This document shows positions 42,168-51,533 of a DNA stretch of 64,000 bases, piece by piece. Source of the stretch: Clostridia bacterium. Lineage in GTDB: Bacteria > Bacillota > Clostridia > Christensenellales > Borkfalkiaceae. Made by a program: the position numbers and the translations under genes. The DNA lies in the NCBI GenBank assembly GCA_029066845.1, contig JAIEFR010000004.1:14241-78240 (forward strand). Reading direction: 5' to 3'. Under the pieces are notes generated by a model, which saw only the letters and a program-made list of their open reading frames with translations, searched no databases and was not told where the DNA came from. The first letter of the stretch is position 1; every line of letters begins with the position of its first letter.

Positions 42168-45100
42168 ATGTACAAGAAGGTAGACACTTCACTCAATTTT
42201 GTGGAGCGAGAAAAAGAGATAATAGAATTCTGGAAGCAAAACGACGTCTTTTCCAAGAGTATAGAAAAGAACGAAGGGGCGGAAGAATTCTCGTTTTACG
42301 ACGGTCCTCCCACGGCGAACGGCAAGCCGCACATAGGTCACATTTTAACGAGGGTTATGAAGGACATAATCCCCCGTTACCAGACGATGAAGGGCAAGCA
42401 CGTTTTAAGAAAAGCGGGCTGGGATACCCACGGTCTGCCCGTCGAATTGGAAGTGGAAAAGCTCCTGGGCATAGACGGCAAACCGCAGATTGAAAGCTAC
42501 GGCATAGAACCGTTCATAAAGCAGTGCAAGCAGTCCGTTTGGAAGTACAAGGGCGAATGGGAAAAGATGTCCGACCGCGTAGGTTACTGGGTGGATATGG
42601 ACAACCCCTACGTCACTTACGACGACAAGTATATCGAGTCGGAGTGGTGGGCACTCAAAGAAATGCACAAGAAGGGCTTATTGTACAAGGGGCACAAAAT
42701 TGTTCCCTATTGCCCCCGCTGCGGCACGGCGCTCTCCTCGCACGAGGTGGCTCAGGGCTATAAGAACGTAAAGGAAAATTCGGTGGTTGCGCGCTTTAAG
42801 GTAAAGGGCAGCGAAAACCGCTATATCCTCGCGTGGACGACTACCCCCTGGACGTTGCCTTCCAATGTCGCGCTGTGTATGAATCCCGACGAGCCCTACG
42901 TGGAAATAGAGGCGGACGGCACGCACTATATAATGGCGGAAGCCCTTGTTGCACGCTTCTTCGAAGAATATAAAGTAATAGATAAAAAGCGCGGCAAAGA
43001 GTGGGAAGGCTTGGAGTACGAGCCGCTGTTCCCCGAAACCTCCGCTGAAATCAAGCGCATTTCCCCCGCAAGCGCAACGGCAAAGGCGCACTACGTTGTG
43101 TGCGATACCTACGTAACAATGGGCGACGGCACGGGCGTCGTTCACATTGCGCCCGCGTTCGGCGAGGACGACTATAAGGTCGGCAAAAGATACGGTTTGC
43201 CCGTCGTTCAGCTCGTCAACGAAAGGGGCTGCTTCGACGAAAGATTTGCAAGCTTAAACGGCACGTTCGCAAAGAAAGCCGACAAGAGCATAATCGAAAG
43301 ACTGGAATCGGAGGGCAAGCTCTTCAAGGTTGTACCATTCGAGCACGACTATCCCCACTGCTGGCGTTGCGATACGCCGCTTCTGTACTACGCGCGTTCC
43401 AGCTGGTTCATTGCGGTCACGAAAGTAAAGGAGCAGATAATCGCCTCCAACCGTTCGGTAAACTGGATGCCCGAAACAATTAAAGAGGGCAGAATGGGCA
43501 ACTTCCTCGAAAACGTCATCGACTGGGGCTTGTCGCGCGACAGGTACTGGGGTACGCCCCTGCCCGTCTGGGTATGTCCCGACTGCGGCGAAATAGAGGT
43601 TATCGGTTCCAAGGCAGAGCTCAAAGAAAAGTGCGGCATACCCGCGGACGGCGAAATAGAATTGCACCGCCCGTACCTCGACGACCTCACCTGCAAGTGC
43701 CCCAAGTGCGGCGGCAAAATGAAGAGGACGCCCGAGGTTATCGACTGCTGGTTTGACAGCGGCTCGATGCCCTTTGCGCAGTATCACTACCCGTTTGAAA
43801 ACAAGGAGGTCTTCGACAAGACCTTCCCTGCCGACTTCATATCCGAAGCGGTTGACCAGACGCGCGGCTGGTTCTATACGCTGCTCGTCATCAACACGAT
43901 ATTATTCGGCAAAGCGCCCTTTAAAAACTGCATAGTATTAGGGCACGTCAACGATAAAAACGGCATAAAGATGTCCAAGCACAAGGGCAACGTCGTTGAC
44001 CCCTGGACCATACTCGACAAGCAGGGCGCGGACGCGGTGCGCTGGTATTTCTACACCGGCTCGGCTCCCTGGCTGCCCTCGCGCTTCTACGAGGAGGCGG
44101 TTTCCGAGGTCCAGCGCAAGTACATCGGCACGCTGTGGAACGCCTACGCATTCTTCACGCTGTACGCCGACATCGACAAGTATGACCCTTCGAAGTACGA
44201 CTTAAAGAAGTGCAAACTCACGCTTATGGACAAGTGGATTTTGTCCAAGCTCAACAGCCTTGTAAAGCTTGTGGACGAGCACCTTGCAAAATACGAAATC
44301 ACCGAAAGCTCGCGCGCGTTGCAGGACTTCTGCGACGTTCTGTCCAACTGGTATATAAGGAGGGGCAGAGAGCGCTACTGGGGCAGCGAGATGACGGAGG
44401 ACAAGGCGGCGGCTTACACCACGCTGTATACCTGCCTTGTAACGCTTGCCAAGATTTCCGCTCCGTACACGCCCTTCATTTCGGAAATGATATATCAGAA
44501 TTTGGTGCCCCAGTTCTTTGCGGGTGAACCTGAGTCCGTGCACCTGTGCGCTTTCCCCGCCGCCGACGAAAAGGCGATTGATAAGGACCTCGAAAGGGCT
44601 ATGGACGGGGTTACGGACATTGTCGTTCTGGGCAGAGCGGCGCGCAACGCGGGCAACGTCAAAAACCGTCAGCCGCTTGCGAAGATGGTGGTTGTCACCG
44701 CGCGCGATTTGTCGCTGTCCGGGGAAGAAACGGCAATAATACTGGACGAACTCAACGTCAAGGCTCTGGAAAAGGCGGACGACGCGGGCAAGTATATCAG
44801 CTATAAGTTAAAGCCTCAGCTCAAAACTCTGGGACCCAAGTACGGCAAAAAGCTGGGCGCGATTTCCGCGTTCCTTGCAAATTGCAATGCGGAGCAAGTT
44901 GTTGCGGCGGTCAAGAACGGCGGCGTTTACGAAATTCCCGATTTGGAAGTTTCGCTCCTTGAAGAGGACCTGCAGATTTTGACCGAAAGCGCCAAGGGCT
45001 ACGTTGCGGCTGCCGATAAGGGCATAACCGTCGCGCTCGATACCGCGCTCACCGAAGAGCTTATCGACGAGGGCGTGGAGCGCGAGCTCATTTCCAAGAT

Positions 45101-45308
45101 ACAGAATATGCGCAAGGAAGCGGGCTTCGAGGTCACCGACCGCATTGAAATATACTTCACCGCGCAGGGCAGAGTGCTTAAAATTCTGCGCGCCGGTGCG
45201 TTCGCTTCCGCAGTGCTTGCCAACAAGGTGGAAGAGGGTGAACATTCCGGATTCACAAAAGAATTGTCCATTAACGGTGAAAAGGCGACCTTAACGCTTG
45301 TAAGGTAA
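42168..45308 (+). CDS. ileS: Isoleucyl-tRNA synthetase, eukaryote-like type 2
   Basis: 1,046 residues from ATG at 42168. The class I signature GKPHIGHIL and KMSKHKGN flank the Rossmann catalytic domain; the editing domain lies between about 190 and 400, and a zinc-like cysteine cluster (CPDCG...CPKCGGKM) sits before DCWFDSG. The WWALKEMHKKGLLYKG region and the overall length match the second IleRS lineage (eukaryotic cytosolic and MupA-like), which is naturally insensitive to mupirocin. It charges tRNA-Ile; the TilS encoded at 8419 supplies the lysidine-modified substrate. No T-box is seen upstream. The terminator-like hairpin after it overlaps the feoA start. Confidence 0.93.
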   Translation: MYKKVDTSLNFVEREKEIIEFWKQNDVFSKSIEKNEGAEEFSFYDGPPTANGKPHIGHILTRVMKDIIPRYQTMKGKHVLRKAGWDTHGLPVELEVEKLLGIDGKPQIESYGIEPFIKQCKQSVWKYKGEWEKMSDRVGYWVDMDNPYVTYDDKYIESEWWALKEMHKKGLLYKGHKIVPYCPRCGTALSSHEVAQGYKNVKENSVVARFKVKGSENRYILAWTTTPWTLPSNVALCMNPDEPYVEIEADGTHYIMAEALVARFFEEYKVIDKKRGKEWEGLEYEPLFPETSAEIKRISPASATAKAHYVVCDTYVTMGDGTGVVHIAPAFGEDDYKVGKRYGLPVVQLVNERGCFDERFASLNGTFAKKADKSIIERLESEGKLFKVVPFEHDYPHCWRCDTPLLYYARSSWFIAVTKVKEQIIASNRSVNWMPETIKEGRMGNFLENVIDWGLSRDRYWGTPLPVWVCPDCGEIEVIGSKAELKEKCGIPADGEIELHRPYLDDLTCKCPKCGGKMKRTPEVIDCWFDSGSMPFAQYHYPFENKEVFDKTFPADFISEAVDQTRGWFYTLLVINTILFGKAPFKNCIVLGHVNDKNGIKMSKHKGNVVDPWTILDKQGADAVRWYFYTGSAPWLPSRFYEEAVSEVQRKYIGTLWNAYAFFTLYADIDKYDPSKYDLKKCKLTLMDKWILSKLNSLVKLVDEHLAKYEITESSRALQDFCDVLSNWYIRRGRERYWGSEMTEDKAAAYTTLYTCLVTLAKISAPYTPFISEMIYQNLVPQFFAGEPESVHLCAFPAADEKAIDKDLERAMDGVTDIVVLGRAARNAGNVKNRQPLAKMVVVTARDLSLSGEETAIILDELNVKALEKADDAGKYISYKLKPQLKTLGPKYGKKLGAISAFLANCNAEQVVAAVKNGGVYEIPDLEVSLLEEDLQILTESAKGYVAAADKGITVALDTALTEELIDEGVERELISKIQNMRKEAGFEVTDRIEIYFTAQGRVLKILRAGAFASAVLANKVEEGEHSGFTKELSINGEKATLTLVR

Positions 45309-45333
45309 GGTGTTTAAAGCATTAAAACAAATC

Positions 45334-45364
45334 AACGCTCATAGTTTATACTGTGAGCGTTTTT
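45334..45364 (+). terminator. Terminator-like hairpin overlapping the feoA start
   Basis: AACGCTCA/TGAGCGTT with a 12-nt loop followed by a short T-run. The GTG start of feoA lies at the top of the right arm, so folding would both attenuate transcription and hide the start. Confidence 0.6.
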
Positions 45365-45571
45365 GATTTAAAAAAGGGTGACGAGGCAACAATAATTTCG
45401 GTCGGCGTGGACGGTCCCGCGGGCGAGCGGCTCAATTCCCTCGGCATAAAAAAGGGGCAAAGCGTAAGGGTAATCGCCTTTTCGCTCTTTTCGGGCAGCG
45501 TGCTTATCTCTGTCGGCTACAACCGCGTTGCAATCAGAAAGTCTGTCGCGCTCAAAATCGAGGTGGCGTAA
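45353..45571 (+). CDS. feoA: FeoA-type SH3-like iron transport protein
   Basis: 72 residues: FDLKKGDEATIISVG... RLNSLGIKKGQSVRV... GYNRVAIRKSVALKI, the complete FeoA beta-barrel. FeoA assists FeoB in ferrous iron uptake from the cytosolic side. The only in-frame start is GTG at 45353, which has no ribosome site and lies in a hairpin, so expression is expected to be low or regulated by opening of that structure. Its TAA is directly followed by the ATG of feoB. Confidence 0.88.
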   Translation: MSVFDLKKGDEATIISVGVDGPAGERLNSLGIKKGQSVRVIAFSLFSGSVLISVGYNRVAIRKSVALKIEVA

Positions 45572-47266
45572 ATGGCGGTTAAACGCAAGGTTGCCAAAGC
45601 GGCGGCGGTAAACGAGAGGGAGTACGTTGTGGTGCTTGCGGGCAACCCCAACGCGGGCAAAACTACGCTCTTCAACGCGCTCACGAAAAGCCATTTAAAG
45701 ACGGGCAACTTCCACGGCGTAACCACCGTGCCCGCGCAAAAAAAGACGGACGGCGTGACCTATTGCGACGTGCCCGGTATGTACTCCTTTAATTCGTATA
45801 CGATGGAGGAGAACAGCGCATATCAGTCGTCCAAAAGCGCGGACCTCATTATAAACGTCGTTGATGCGACCACGCTGGAAAACTCATTAAATCTCACGCG
45901 GCGGCTCATTTCGCTCAATCCCAACACGGTCGTGTACCTTACAAAGCTCGACCGTTTAAAGAGCCGCGGCGGCAAGGTCGATACGCAAAAGCTCTCGGCG
46001 TATTTGGGCGTGCCCGTTCTCACGTGCACCGCAAAGGAGCTTAAAAGAATAATTTCCTCGGGCAACATTCCGCAAGCCCAAAAGAGCGCGGATATTGAAT
46101 TAAAAGAGGCATATTACGGGGGCAACAACAAAGTAAACAGGGCGGAAAAGCTGTTTTACAACAAGGCGTTCGCGCTGGCGTTCTTCGTTGCCGCGCTCGT
46201 TCTCACGTTTTTTATCACCTTTCATCCCACAATGCCAGGCGCGCTTTTAAAAGGACTTCTGGAAACGCTTTTAATAGATAAGCTGGGCGGCGCGCTCGGC
46301 TCGGCAATAACCAACCCCGTGCTTTCGTCCTTCGTCACGGAGGGCATAATAGGCGGCGTGGGCGGCGTGTTGTCCTTCATTCCGCAGATAGCTATTCTTT
46401 ATCTTGTGCTCATACTTCTGGACGAAAGCGGAATATCCTCCGCGCTCACCTTCGTCACGGACGGACTGTTCGAAAAGGTAGGGCTTTCGGGCAGGGCGGC
46501 GTTCTCGCTCATCTCGGGCTTCGGCTGTACTGCGGCTGCAATCGCCACCACGCGTGGATATTCGGAGGACAGTGCGCGCCGCAAGACGATAGCCGTTCTG
46601 CCGTTCATTCCGTGCGGCGCAAAGATGCCAGTCTTTCTCACGTTTTTGTCGCCGCTGTTCAAAAATCCCTTCCCCGTAATCTGCGCGCTGTACTTTTCGG
46701 GCGTCGCGCTCGCAATCATAGTTTCGGCAATCGCAAGGGGCAAAAAGGAGGGGCTGATTTCCGAGGTCACGCCCGTATGCCTGCCGCAGGCGGGGCAGGT
46801 CGCAAAAAAGTTGTGTTTTCAGGTCAAATCGTTTATAATCAAAGTAACGACCTACGTTTTCGCGTTCTGCACGCTCAGCTGGCTGCTCTCGCACGTCAAT
46901 TTCACGCAGGGTATATGCGCACCCGAGGACAGCATACTCGGCGTATTTTCGCGCGCGGTAGCCTATCTGTTCTACCCTATGGGCATAAGGGACTGGCGGC
47001 TTTCGTACGCTGCGCTCACGGGCTTTGCCGCCAAGGAAAACGTAGCCGCAACCATTGCAATGCTCATACCCGAAGGGCTTTCTCTCGGGCTTGCGCCGTC
47101 GGTTGCGCTGTGCGTGTTCTTCCTGTGCTGTCCCGCGTGCATATCGGCTTTCGCCGCCTCGGTCAGGGAAGTAGGGTTCAAACGCACGGTCATCTACAAC
47201 CTGGCGCAGCTGGCGTTTGCGTTTATACTCTCGTATATCACGGCGCTTATACTTTCGATTTTATGA
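45572..47266 (+). CDS. feoB: Ferrous iron transporter FeoB, short form
   Basis: 564 residues. The G domain shows GNPNAGKTT (G1), DVPG (G3) and TKLD at the G4 position instead of NxxD. The membrane part has both gate repeats, with the conserved cysteines in GFGCTAAAIATTR and LPFIPCGAKMPVF. FeoB moves Fe2+ across the inner membrane driven by its GTPase. The length is below the usual 650-770; the spacer after the G domain is shortened. The final ATGA overlaps the next gene, a pseudouridine synthase. No Fur box was found upstream. Confidence 0.93.
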   Translation: MAVKRKVAKAAAVNEREYVVVLAGNPNAGKTTLFNALTKSHLKTGNFHGVTTVPAQKKTDGVTYCDVPGMYSFNSYTMEENSAYQSSKSADLIINVVDATTLENSLNLTRRLISLNPNTVVYLTKLDRLKSRGGKVDTQKLSAYLGVPVLTCTAKELKRIISSGNIPQAQKSADIELKEAYYGGNNKVNRAEKLFYNKAFALAFFVAALVLTFFITFHPTMPGALLKGLLETLLIDKLGGALGSAITNPVLSSFVTEGIIGGVGGVLSFIPQIAILYLVLILLDESGISSALTFVTDGLFEKVGLSGRAAFSLISGFGCTAAAIATTRGYSEDSARRKTIAVLPFIPCGAKMPVFLTFLSPLFKNPFPVICALYFSGVALAIIVSAIARGKKEGLISEVTPVCLPQAGQVAKKLCFQVKSFIIKVTTYVFAFCTLSWLLSHVNFTQGICAPEDSILGVFSRAVAYLFYPMGIRDWRLSYAALTGFAAKENVAATIAMLIPEGLSLGLAPSVALCVFFLCCPACISAFAASVREVGFKRTVIYNLAQLAFAFILSYITALILSIL

Positions 47267-48093
47267 AAAAATTTACCGTTACAACCGATACAAACTTAAA
47301 AGACTTTACCGACGCGACCTATCCGCAGGGCAGCTTCGTTCTGGGCGTTCTGCTTAAGAAGGGCGACGTCCGCGTCAACGGCGTTAAGCAGCGCAAGAGC
47401 TGTCCGCTCAAAGCGGGGGACGAGGTGACTTATTACACCACGCCCGCGCAGGAGGACAAGCCTTCGCACACCGTCGTATACGAGGACGAAAATATTTTAG
47501 TTGCGGACAAGCCCGACGGCGTATCCAGCGAGGGGCTGTTTTCCGAGCTCGGCGGCACATATTACCCCGTGCACAGATTGGACAGAAACACCAGCGGTTT
47601 AATCGTGCTTGCAAAGAGTAACAAGGCGCAGGAGGAGCTTATCGCGGCGTTCAAAGAGCGGTCTGTGGAAAAGATATATCTGTGCTTCGCGCAAAACAAT
47701 TTCAAGGCTCAGAGCGCAACGCTTACGGCGTATATGACCAAGGACGCGGCTTCGGGCACGGTGCGCGTTTTCAATTCACCCGCGGCGGACAGAGTGAAAA
47801 TAATCACGGAGTATGCGGTGCAGAAGAGCTTCGGCGACTACGCGCTTGTCAAGGTCACTCTGCACACGGGCAAGACACATCAGATACGCGCGCATCTGTC
47901 GTCAATCGGCTGTCCCGTGCTGGGCGACGGCAAGTACGGCAACGCCGCGCTCAACAAAAAGTATAAAGCCACGCGCCAGATTCTTGTTGCGCGCAGCCTT
48001 GCTTTTCATCTTGCTGGCGACCTTGCCTATCTCAACGACACGCAGTTCACAAGCAACTTTTTCCCGACTCTTCCCAAGGACAGAAATAAATAA
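47263..48093 (+). CDS. S4-domain pseudouridine synthase, RluA/RluD family
   Basis: 276 residues from ATG at 47263 (ATGA overlap with feoB); the ORF-track version starting at 46612 runs through the feoB gene in another frame. An S4-like RNA-binding domain (about 12-60: LLKKGDVRVNGVKQRK) is followed by the catalytic domain with HRLDRNTSG (active Asp) and HTGKTHQIRAHL. It modifies uridine in rRNA; target unknown. This is the second RluA-family gene in the window; the other lacks the S4 domain. Confidence 0.9.
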   Translation: MKKFTVTTDTNLKDFTDATYPQGSFVLGVLLKKGDVRVNGVKQRKSCPLKAGDEVTYYTTPAQEDKPSHTVVYEDENILVADKPDGVSSEGLFSELGGTYYPVHRLDRNTSGLIVLAKSNKAQEELIAAFKERSVEKIYLCFAQNNFKAQSATLTAYMTKDAASGTVRVFNSPAADRVKIITEYAVQKSFGDYALVKVTLHTGKTHQIRAHLSSIGCPVLGDGKYGNAALNKKYKATRQILVARSLAFHLAGDLAYLNDTQFTSNFFPTLPKDRNK

Positions 48094-48099
48094 AAGCAA

Positions 48100-48129
48100 A
48101 GCGTATCCCCAGCGGATGCGCTTTTTTTT
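48100..48129 (+). terminator. Intrinsic terminator
   Basis: GCGTATCC/GGATGCGC stem with one wobble pair and eight T residues. Confidence 0.85.
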
Positions 48130-48148
48130 GCGCTTGTTTGCAAATCGT

Positions 48149-48201
48149 TTGACATATATGCGCGCGGTCGTTTATAATGCAAATTGTTGACAAATCAACA
48201 A
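48149..48201 (+). promoter_or_regulatory. Promoter and operator-like repeat of the triple-fusion gene
   Basis: TTGACA (48149-48154) and TATAAT (48173-48178), 18-bp spacer. A TTGTTGA/TCAACAA repeat (48184-48201) begins at the expected transcription start, so it can act as operator or as a 5' hairpin before GGTGGA. Confidence 0.75.
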
Positions 48202-48213
48202 ATTGGTGGATAT

Positions 48214-51200
48214 ATGAAAAAAATCATTTACCTTTTAAACTTCCTGCTTCTGGCGGCGATAGTCGCGCTTGACGTACTGCTGATACTCGATCCGACGGTA
48301 GTGCTCAAAAGCACGGCAAGCGCCTGCTTCGTACTCGTGGCAATAGTCAACTTTGCGTATGCTGTCAGGCTGGGCGCAAAAAAGCTGTTCCCCGTGCTTA
48401 TGCTGCTGGGCTGCGTGTTCGCAATGGTAGGGGACGTCGTAATCTATTATTCGGGCGACCTCTATTTCATAACGGGCGCGGCTCTGTTTGCCGTGGCGCA
48501 CGTATTCTACGTTGCTGCGTACTTTGCGCTGTACGGCTTTCACCCCGCCGACCTGCTCGCCGCACTCGGCGTGTTCGTTCCCTCGGTGCTGGTTATAACG
48601 CTCGCGCCCATATTCGATTTCGGCGGAATACTTATGGAGGTTGTGTGCATAGTCTACGCCCTCATACTTTCGCTTATGGTCGGCAAGGCTCTTGCCAATC
48701 TCAGAAAGGGAACCGCGCTCAGCGCCGTAATCGCCGTCGGCAGCATACTTTTCTTTATCTCGGACTTTATGCTGCTTTTGAACGTATTCGGCACGGTGCA
48801 CAGAGTGCCGCGCATACTCTGCCTTGCAACTTACTATCCCGCGCAGTTTATGCTTGCGTTCTCGCTCATACTCTTTGCGGAGCGCGGTATGAACATTTTC
48901 AAAGCGGCGTATTGCATAATTTTCCAGACAGTGTTAAAAATCGCGCTGCCCCTTCTGCCTTATAAGGACCCCAAAATTATCGAAAAGGTAGGGGATATTC
49001 CGCAGGTATTAAAGCAAAACGCAAAGAGCCGCCCGCTCGTCGTGACGGACAAAACCATTCGCGGACTGGGGCTGACCCGCGCGCTGGAAGAGGCTATTGC
49101 GGCGGCAGACCTCAACTGCACGGTGTACGACGGAGTAGTGGCAAACCCCACCACGGACAACGTGGACGAGGCGTTGAAGCTATATAAGGAAAACGCTTGC
49201 GACTGCCTTATCGCATTCGGCGGCGGCTCGCCCATAGACTGCGCAAAGGGCGTGGGCGCACTTATCGCCCGTCCCGAAAAGACGCTAGGCAAGCTCAAAG
49301 GAATACTCAAGGTCGGCAAAAAAATTCCGCTGCTCATAGCCATTCCCACAACGGCGGGCACTGGCAGCGAAACCACGCTTGCGGCTGTTATTGTCGATTC
49401 CGTAACCCGTCACAAGTACGCAATAAACGACTTCCCGCTCATTCCCGCATACGCAGTACTCGACGAGGCGGTAACGGCAACTCTGCCCAAGCACGTAATT
49501 TCCACCACGGGTATGGACGCTTTAACCCACGCGGTGGAGGCGTATATAGGCAGGGGAGGAAACACTTCCACGCGCACCGACGCGCTGGAGGCGGTAAAGC
49601 TGGTCTTCGAAAATCTGCAGGCTTCGTACGACGGCGACAGAGCTGCGGCAAAGCAAATGCTCATCGCTTCCCACAAGGCGGGCAGAGCCTTTTCCAAGGC
49701 GTACGTCGGCTACGTGCACGCGCTCGCCCATTCGTTGGGCGGCAAGTATAACGTTCCGCACGGACTTGCAAACGCCGTAATTCTGCCCACCGTGTTGCGC
49801 GAGTACGGAAAGGCGGCGCACAAAAAGCTGTGGAAGATAGCCGTCTATTGCGGACTGGTAGAAAAGACCGCGCCGTATGCTCAGGGTGCGGAAGCTGTCA
49901 TAAGCAAAATCGAGAAGTTGAACGAAGGTTTCGGCATAGGCAAGACCTTCGCGCAAATCCGCCGCGGCGATATTTACGAGCTTGCGACCTACGCCTACAA
50001 GGAGGCAAATCCCTTGTATCCCGTGCCCGTGCTGTGGGATAAAGACAAGCTTATGGAAATCTACGAAAAGCTGCGCGGCGAGAACGTTGACGAGGAGGAT
50101 ATTCCCACCATAATAAACAACCAGCGCGCCTATTTCGCAAGCGGCGCAACGCTGGATATAAAGCACCGTATGCGCAGATTGAAGGCGTTATATGCAGCAA
50201 TCAAAGCCAATCTGCCCGCATTGCACGAGGGGCTCAAAGCCGACCTCGGCAAGAGCGCAACCGAAAGCTATATGTGCGAAACGGGGCTGGCAATGAGCGA
50301 GCTTTCGTATATGATAAAGCACCTCAAAAAATTCGCAAGAGCAAAAAAGGTGACTACGCCGCTCGCGCAGATGCCTTCCAAGAGCTACCGTCTGCCGTCG
50401 CCATACGGAACGGTGCTGGTTATGAACCCGTGGAACTATCCGTTCCTGCTTTCAATAGACCCGCTCATCGACGCGGTTGCTGCTGGCAACACGGTGGTGT
50501 TAAAGCTCAGCGCGTATTCGCCAAACGTCAACAGGGCGATTAAGGAGGTCATCGACGGCGTGTTCCCTCCCGAATACGTGACGGTGCTTTTCGGCGGCTC
50601 GCAGGTAAACACCGCGCTTATGAAGGAAAAGTTCGACTACGTTTTCTTTACCGGCAGTAAGAGGGTGGGCAAGCTCGTGTACGAAAGCGCGGCGCAAAAT
50701 CTCACGCCAGTCACTCTGGAGCTTGGCGGCAAGAGCCCTTGCATAGTTGACCAAACGGCGAATATAAAGCTTGCGGCAAAGCGCATTGTATGGGGCAAGT
50801 TTTTAAACCTCGGCCAGACCTGCGTCGCGCCCGACTATATCTATTGCGCGGAGAGCGTGCACGACAAGTTGATAGCCGAAATCAAAAAGCAGATTATTGC
50901 GCAGTTCGGCGAAAGTCCGCTGGATAATCCCGCATACGGCAAGATTATAAACGAAAAGCATTTCAACCGCGTGTGCGCTTTGATTGATAAAGACAAGGTC
51001 GTTCACGGCGGAAAGACAAATGCGGAAAAACTCAAAATAGAACCTACCGTGCTCGACGGCGTAACGCACGAGGACGCGGTTATGCAGGAGGAAATTTTCG
51101 GACCAATTCTGCCCGTACTCACGTACAAAGAAGAGGGGGAAGCGGTAAGGTATATCACGCAAAACGACGCGCCGCTTGCCTTCTATATTTTCTCGTCGGA

Positions 51201-51465
51201 TAAAAAGCGGATAAAGAAGCTCACTTCGCAGACGGGCTTCGGAGGCGGCTGCGTAAACGACGTGGTAATTCACCTTGCAACGCCGTATATGCCTTTCGGC
51301 GGCTTCGGCGCAAGCGGTCTGGGCGGCTATCACGGCAAGGCCGGCTTCGAAACTTTCAGCCACTATAAGAGCATAGTAAACAAGTCAACGCTAATCGATT
51401 TGCCTATGCGCTACCAGCCGTACACCAAAACCAACGAATACCTGATTGAAAAGTTTTTAAAGTAA
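48214..51465 (+). CDS. Triple fusion: YhhN lysoplasmalogenase, Fe-alcohol dehydrogenase, aldehyde dehydrogenase
   Basis: 1,083 residues in one frame; GGTGGA precedes ATG 48214. Residues 1-230 are a polytopic YhhN/TMEM86 domain with GDVVIYY, AALFAVAHVFYV and SILFFISDFMLLLN. Residues about 252-625 are an iron-containing alcohol dehydrogenase: GGGSPIDCAK, TTAGTGSETT, and metal ligands Asp435, His439, His502 and His516 at the canonical spacing. Residues about 626-1083 are an ALDH3-like aldehyde dehydrogenase: NPWNYPF, general-base Glu836 in ELGGK and catalytic Cys870 in GQTCVAPDY. YhhN proteins cleave the vinyl ether of lysoplasmalogen to a fatty aldehyde. The two attached enzymes could reduce it to alcohol or oxidise it to acid on the membrane. 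The fusion is complete and all active-site residues are present; the coupled reaction is my inference. Monocistronic. Confidence 0.93.
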   Translation: MKKIIYLLNFLLLAAIVALDVLLILDPTVVLKSTASACFVLVAIVNFAYAVRLGAKKLFPVLMLLGCVFAMVGDVVIYYSGDLYFITGAALFAVAHVFYVAAYFALYGFHPADLLAALGVFVPSVLVITLAPIFDFGGILMEVVCIVYALILSLMVGKALANLRKGTALSAVIAVGSILFFISDFMLLLNVFGTVHRVPRILCLATYYPAQFMLAFSLILFAERGMNIFKAAYCIIFQTVLKIALPLLPYKDPKIIEKVGDIPQVLKQNAKSRPLVVTDKTIRGLGLTRALEEAIAAADLNCTVYDGVVANPTTDNVDEALKLYKENACDCLIAFGGGSPIDCAKGVGALIARPEKTLGKLKGILKVGKKIPLLIAIPTTAGTGSETTLAAVIVDSVTRHKYAINDFPLIPAYAVLDEAVTATLPKHVISTTGMDALTHAVEAYIGRGGNTSTRTDALEAVKLVFENLQASYDGDRAAAKQMLIASHKAGRAFSKAYVGYVHALAHSLGGKYNVPHGLANAVILPTVLREYGKAAHKKLWKIAVYCGLVEKTAPYAQGAEAVISKIEKLNEGFGIGKTFAQIRRGDIYELATYAYKEANPLYPVPVLWDKDKLMEIYEKLRGENVDEEDIPTIINNQRAYFASGATLDIKHRMRRLKALYAAIKANLPALHEGLKADLGKSATESYMCETGLAMSELSYMIKHLKKFARAKKVTTPLAQMPSKSYRLPSPYGTVLVMNPWNYPFLLSIDPLIDAVAAGNTVVLKLSAYSPNVNRAIKEVIDGVFPPEYVTVLFGGSQVNTALMKEKFDYVFFTGSKRVGKLVYESAAQNLTPVTLELGGKSPCIVDQTANIKLAAKRIVWGKFLNLGQTCVAPDYIYCAESVHDKLIAEIKKQIIAQFGESPLDNPAYGKIINEKHFNRVCALIDKDKVVHGGKTNAEKLKIEPTVLDGVTHEDAVMQEEIFGPILPVLTYKEEGEAVRYITQNDAPLAFYIFSSDKKRIKKLTSQTGFGGGCVNDVVIHLATPYMPFGGFGASGLGGYHGKAGFETFSHYKSIVNKSTLIDLPMRYQPYTKTNEYLIEKFLK

Positions 51466-51471
51466 ATAAAT

Positions 51472-51514
51472 AGCCCGCTATCTTCTTAAACGAAGTATAG
51501 CGGGCTTTGTTTTT
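51472..51514 (+). terminator. Terminator after the triple fusion
   Basis: AGCCCGCTAT/ATAGCGGGCT with an inner CTTC/GAAG, then TTGTTTTTT. Confidence 0.85.
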
Positions 51515-51533
51515 TAATAAGTATTTATTTCTC

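Noticed and set aside
45300-45352. Fur box before feoA
   Set aside because: No GATAATGATAATC-like sequence; only the terminator-like hairpin is present.
46612-47262. N-terminal extension of the pseudouridine synthase ORF
   Set aside because: It overlaps feoB in another frame and has no family similarity; ATG 47263 in an ATGA overlap is the natural start.
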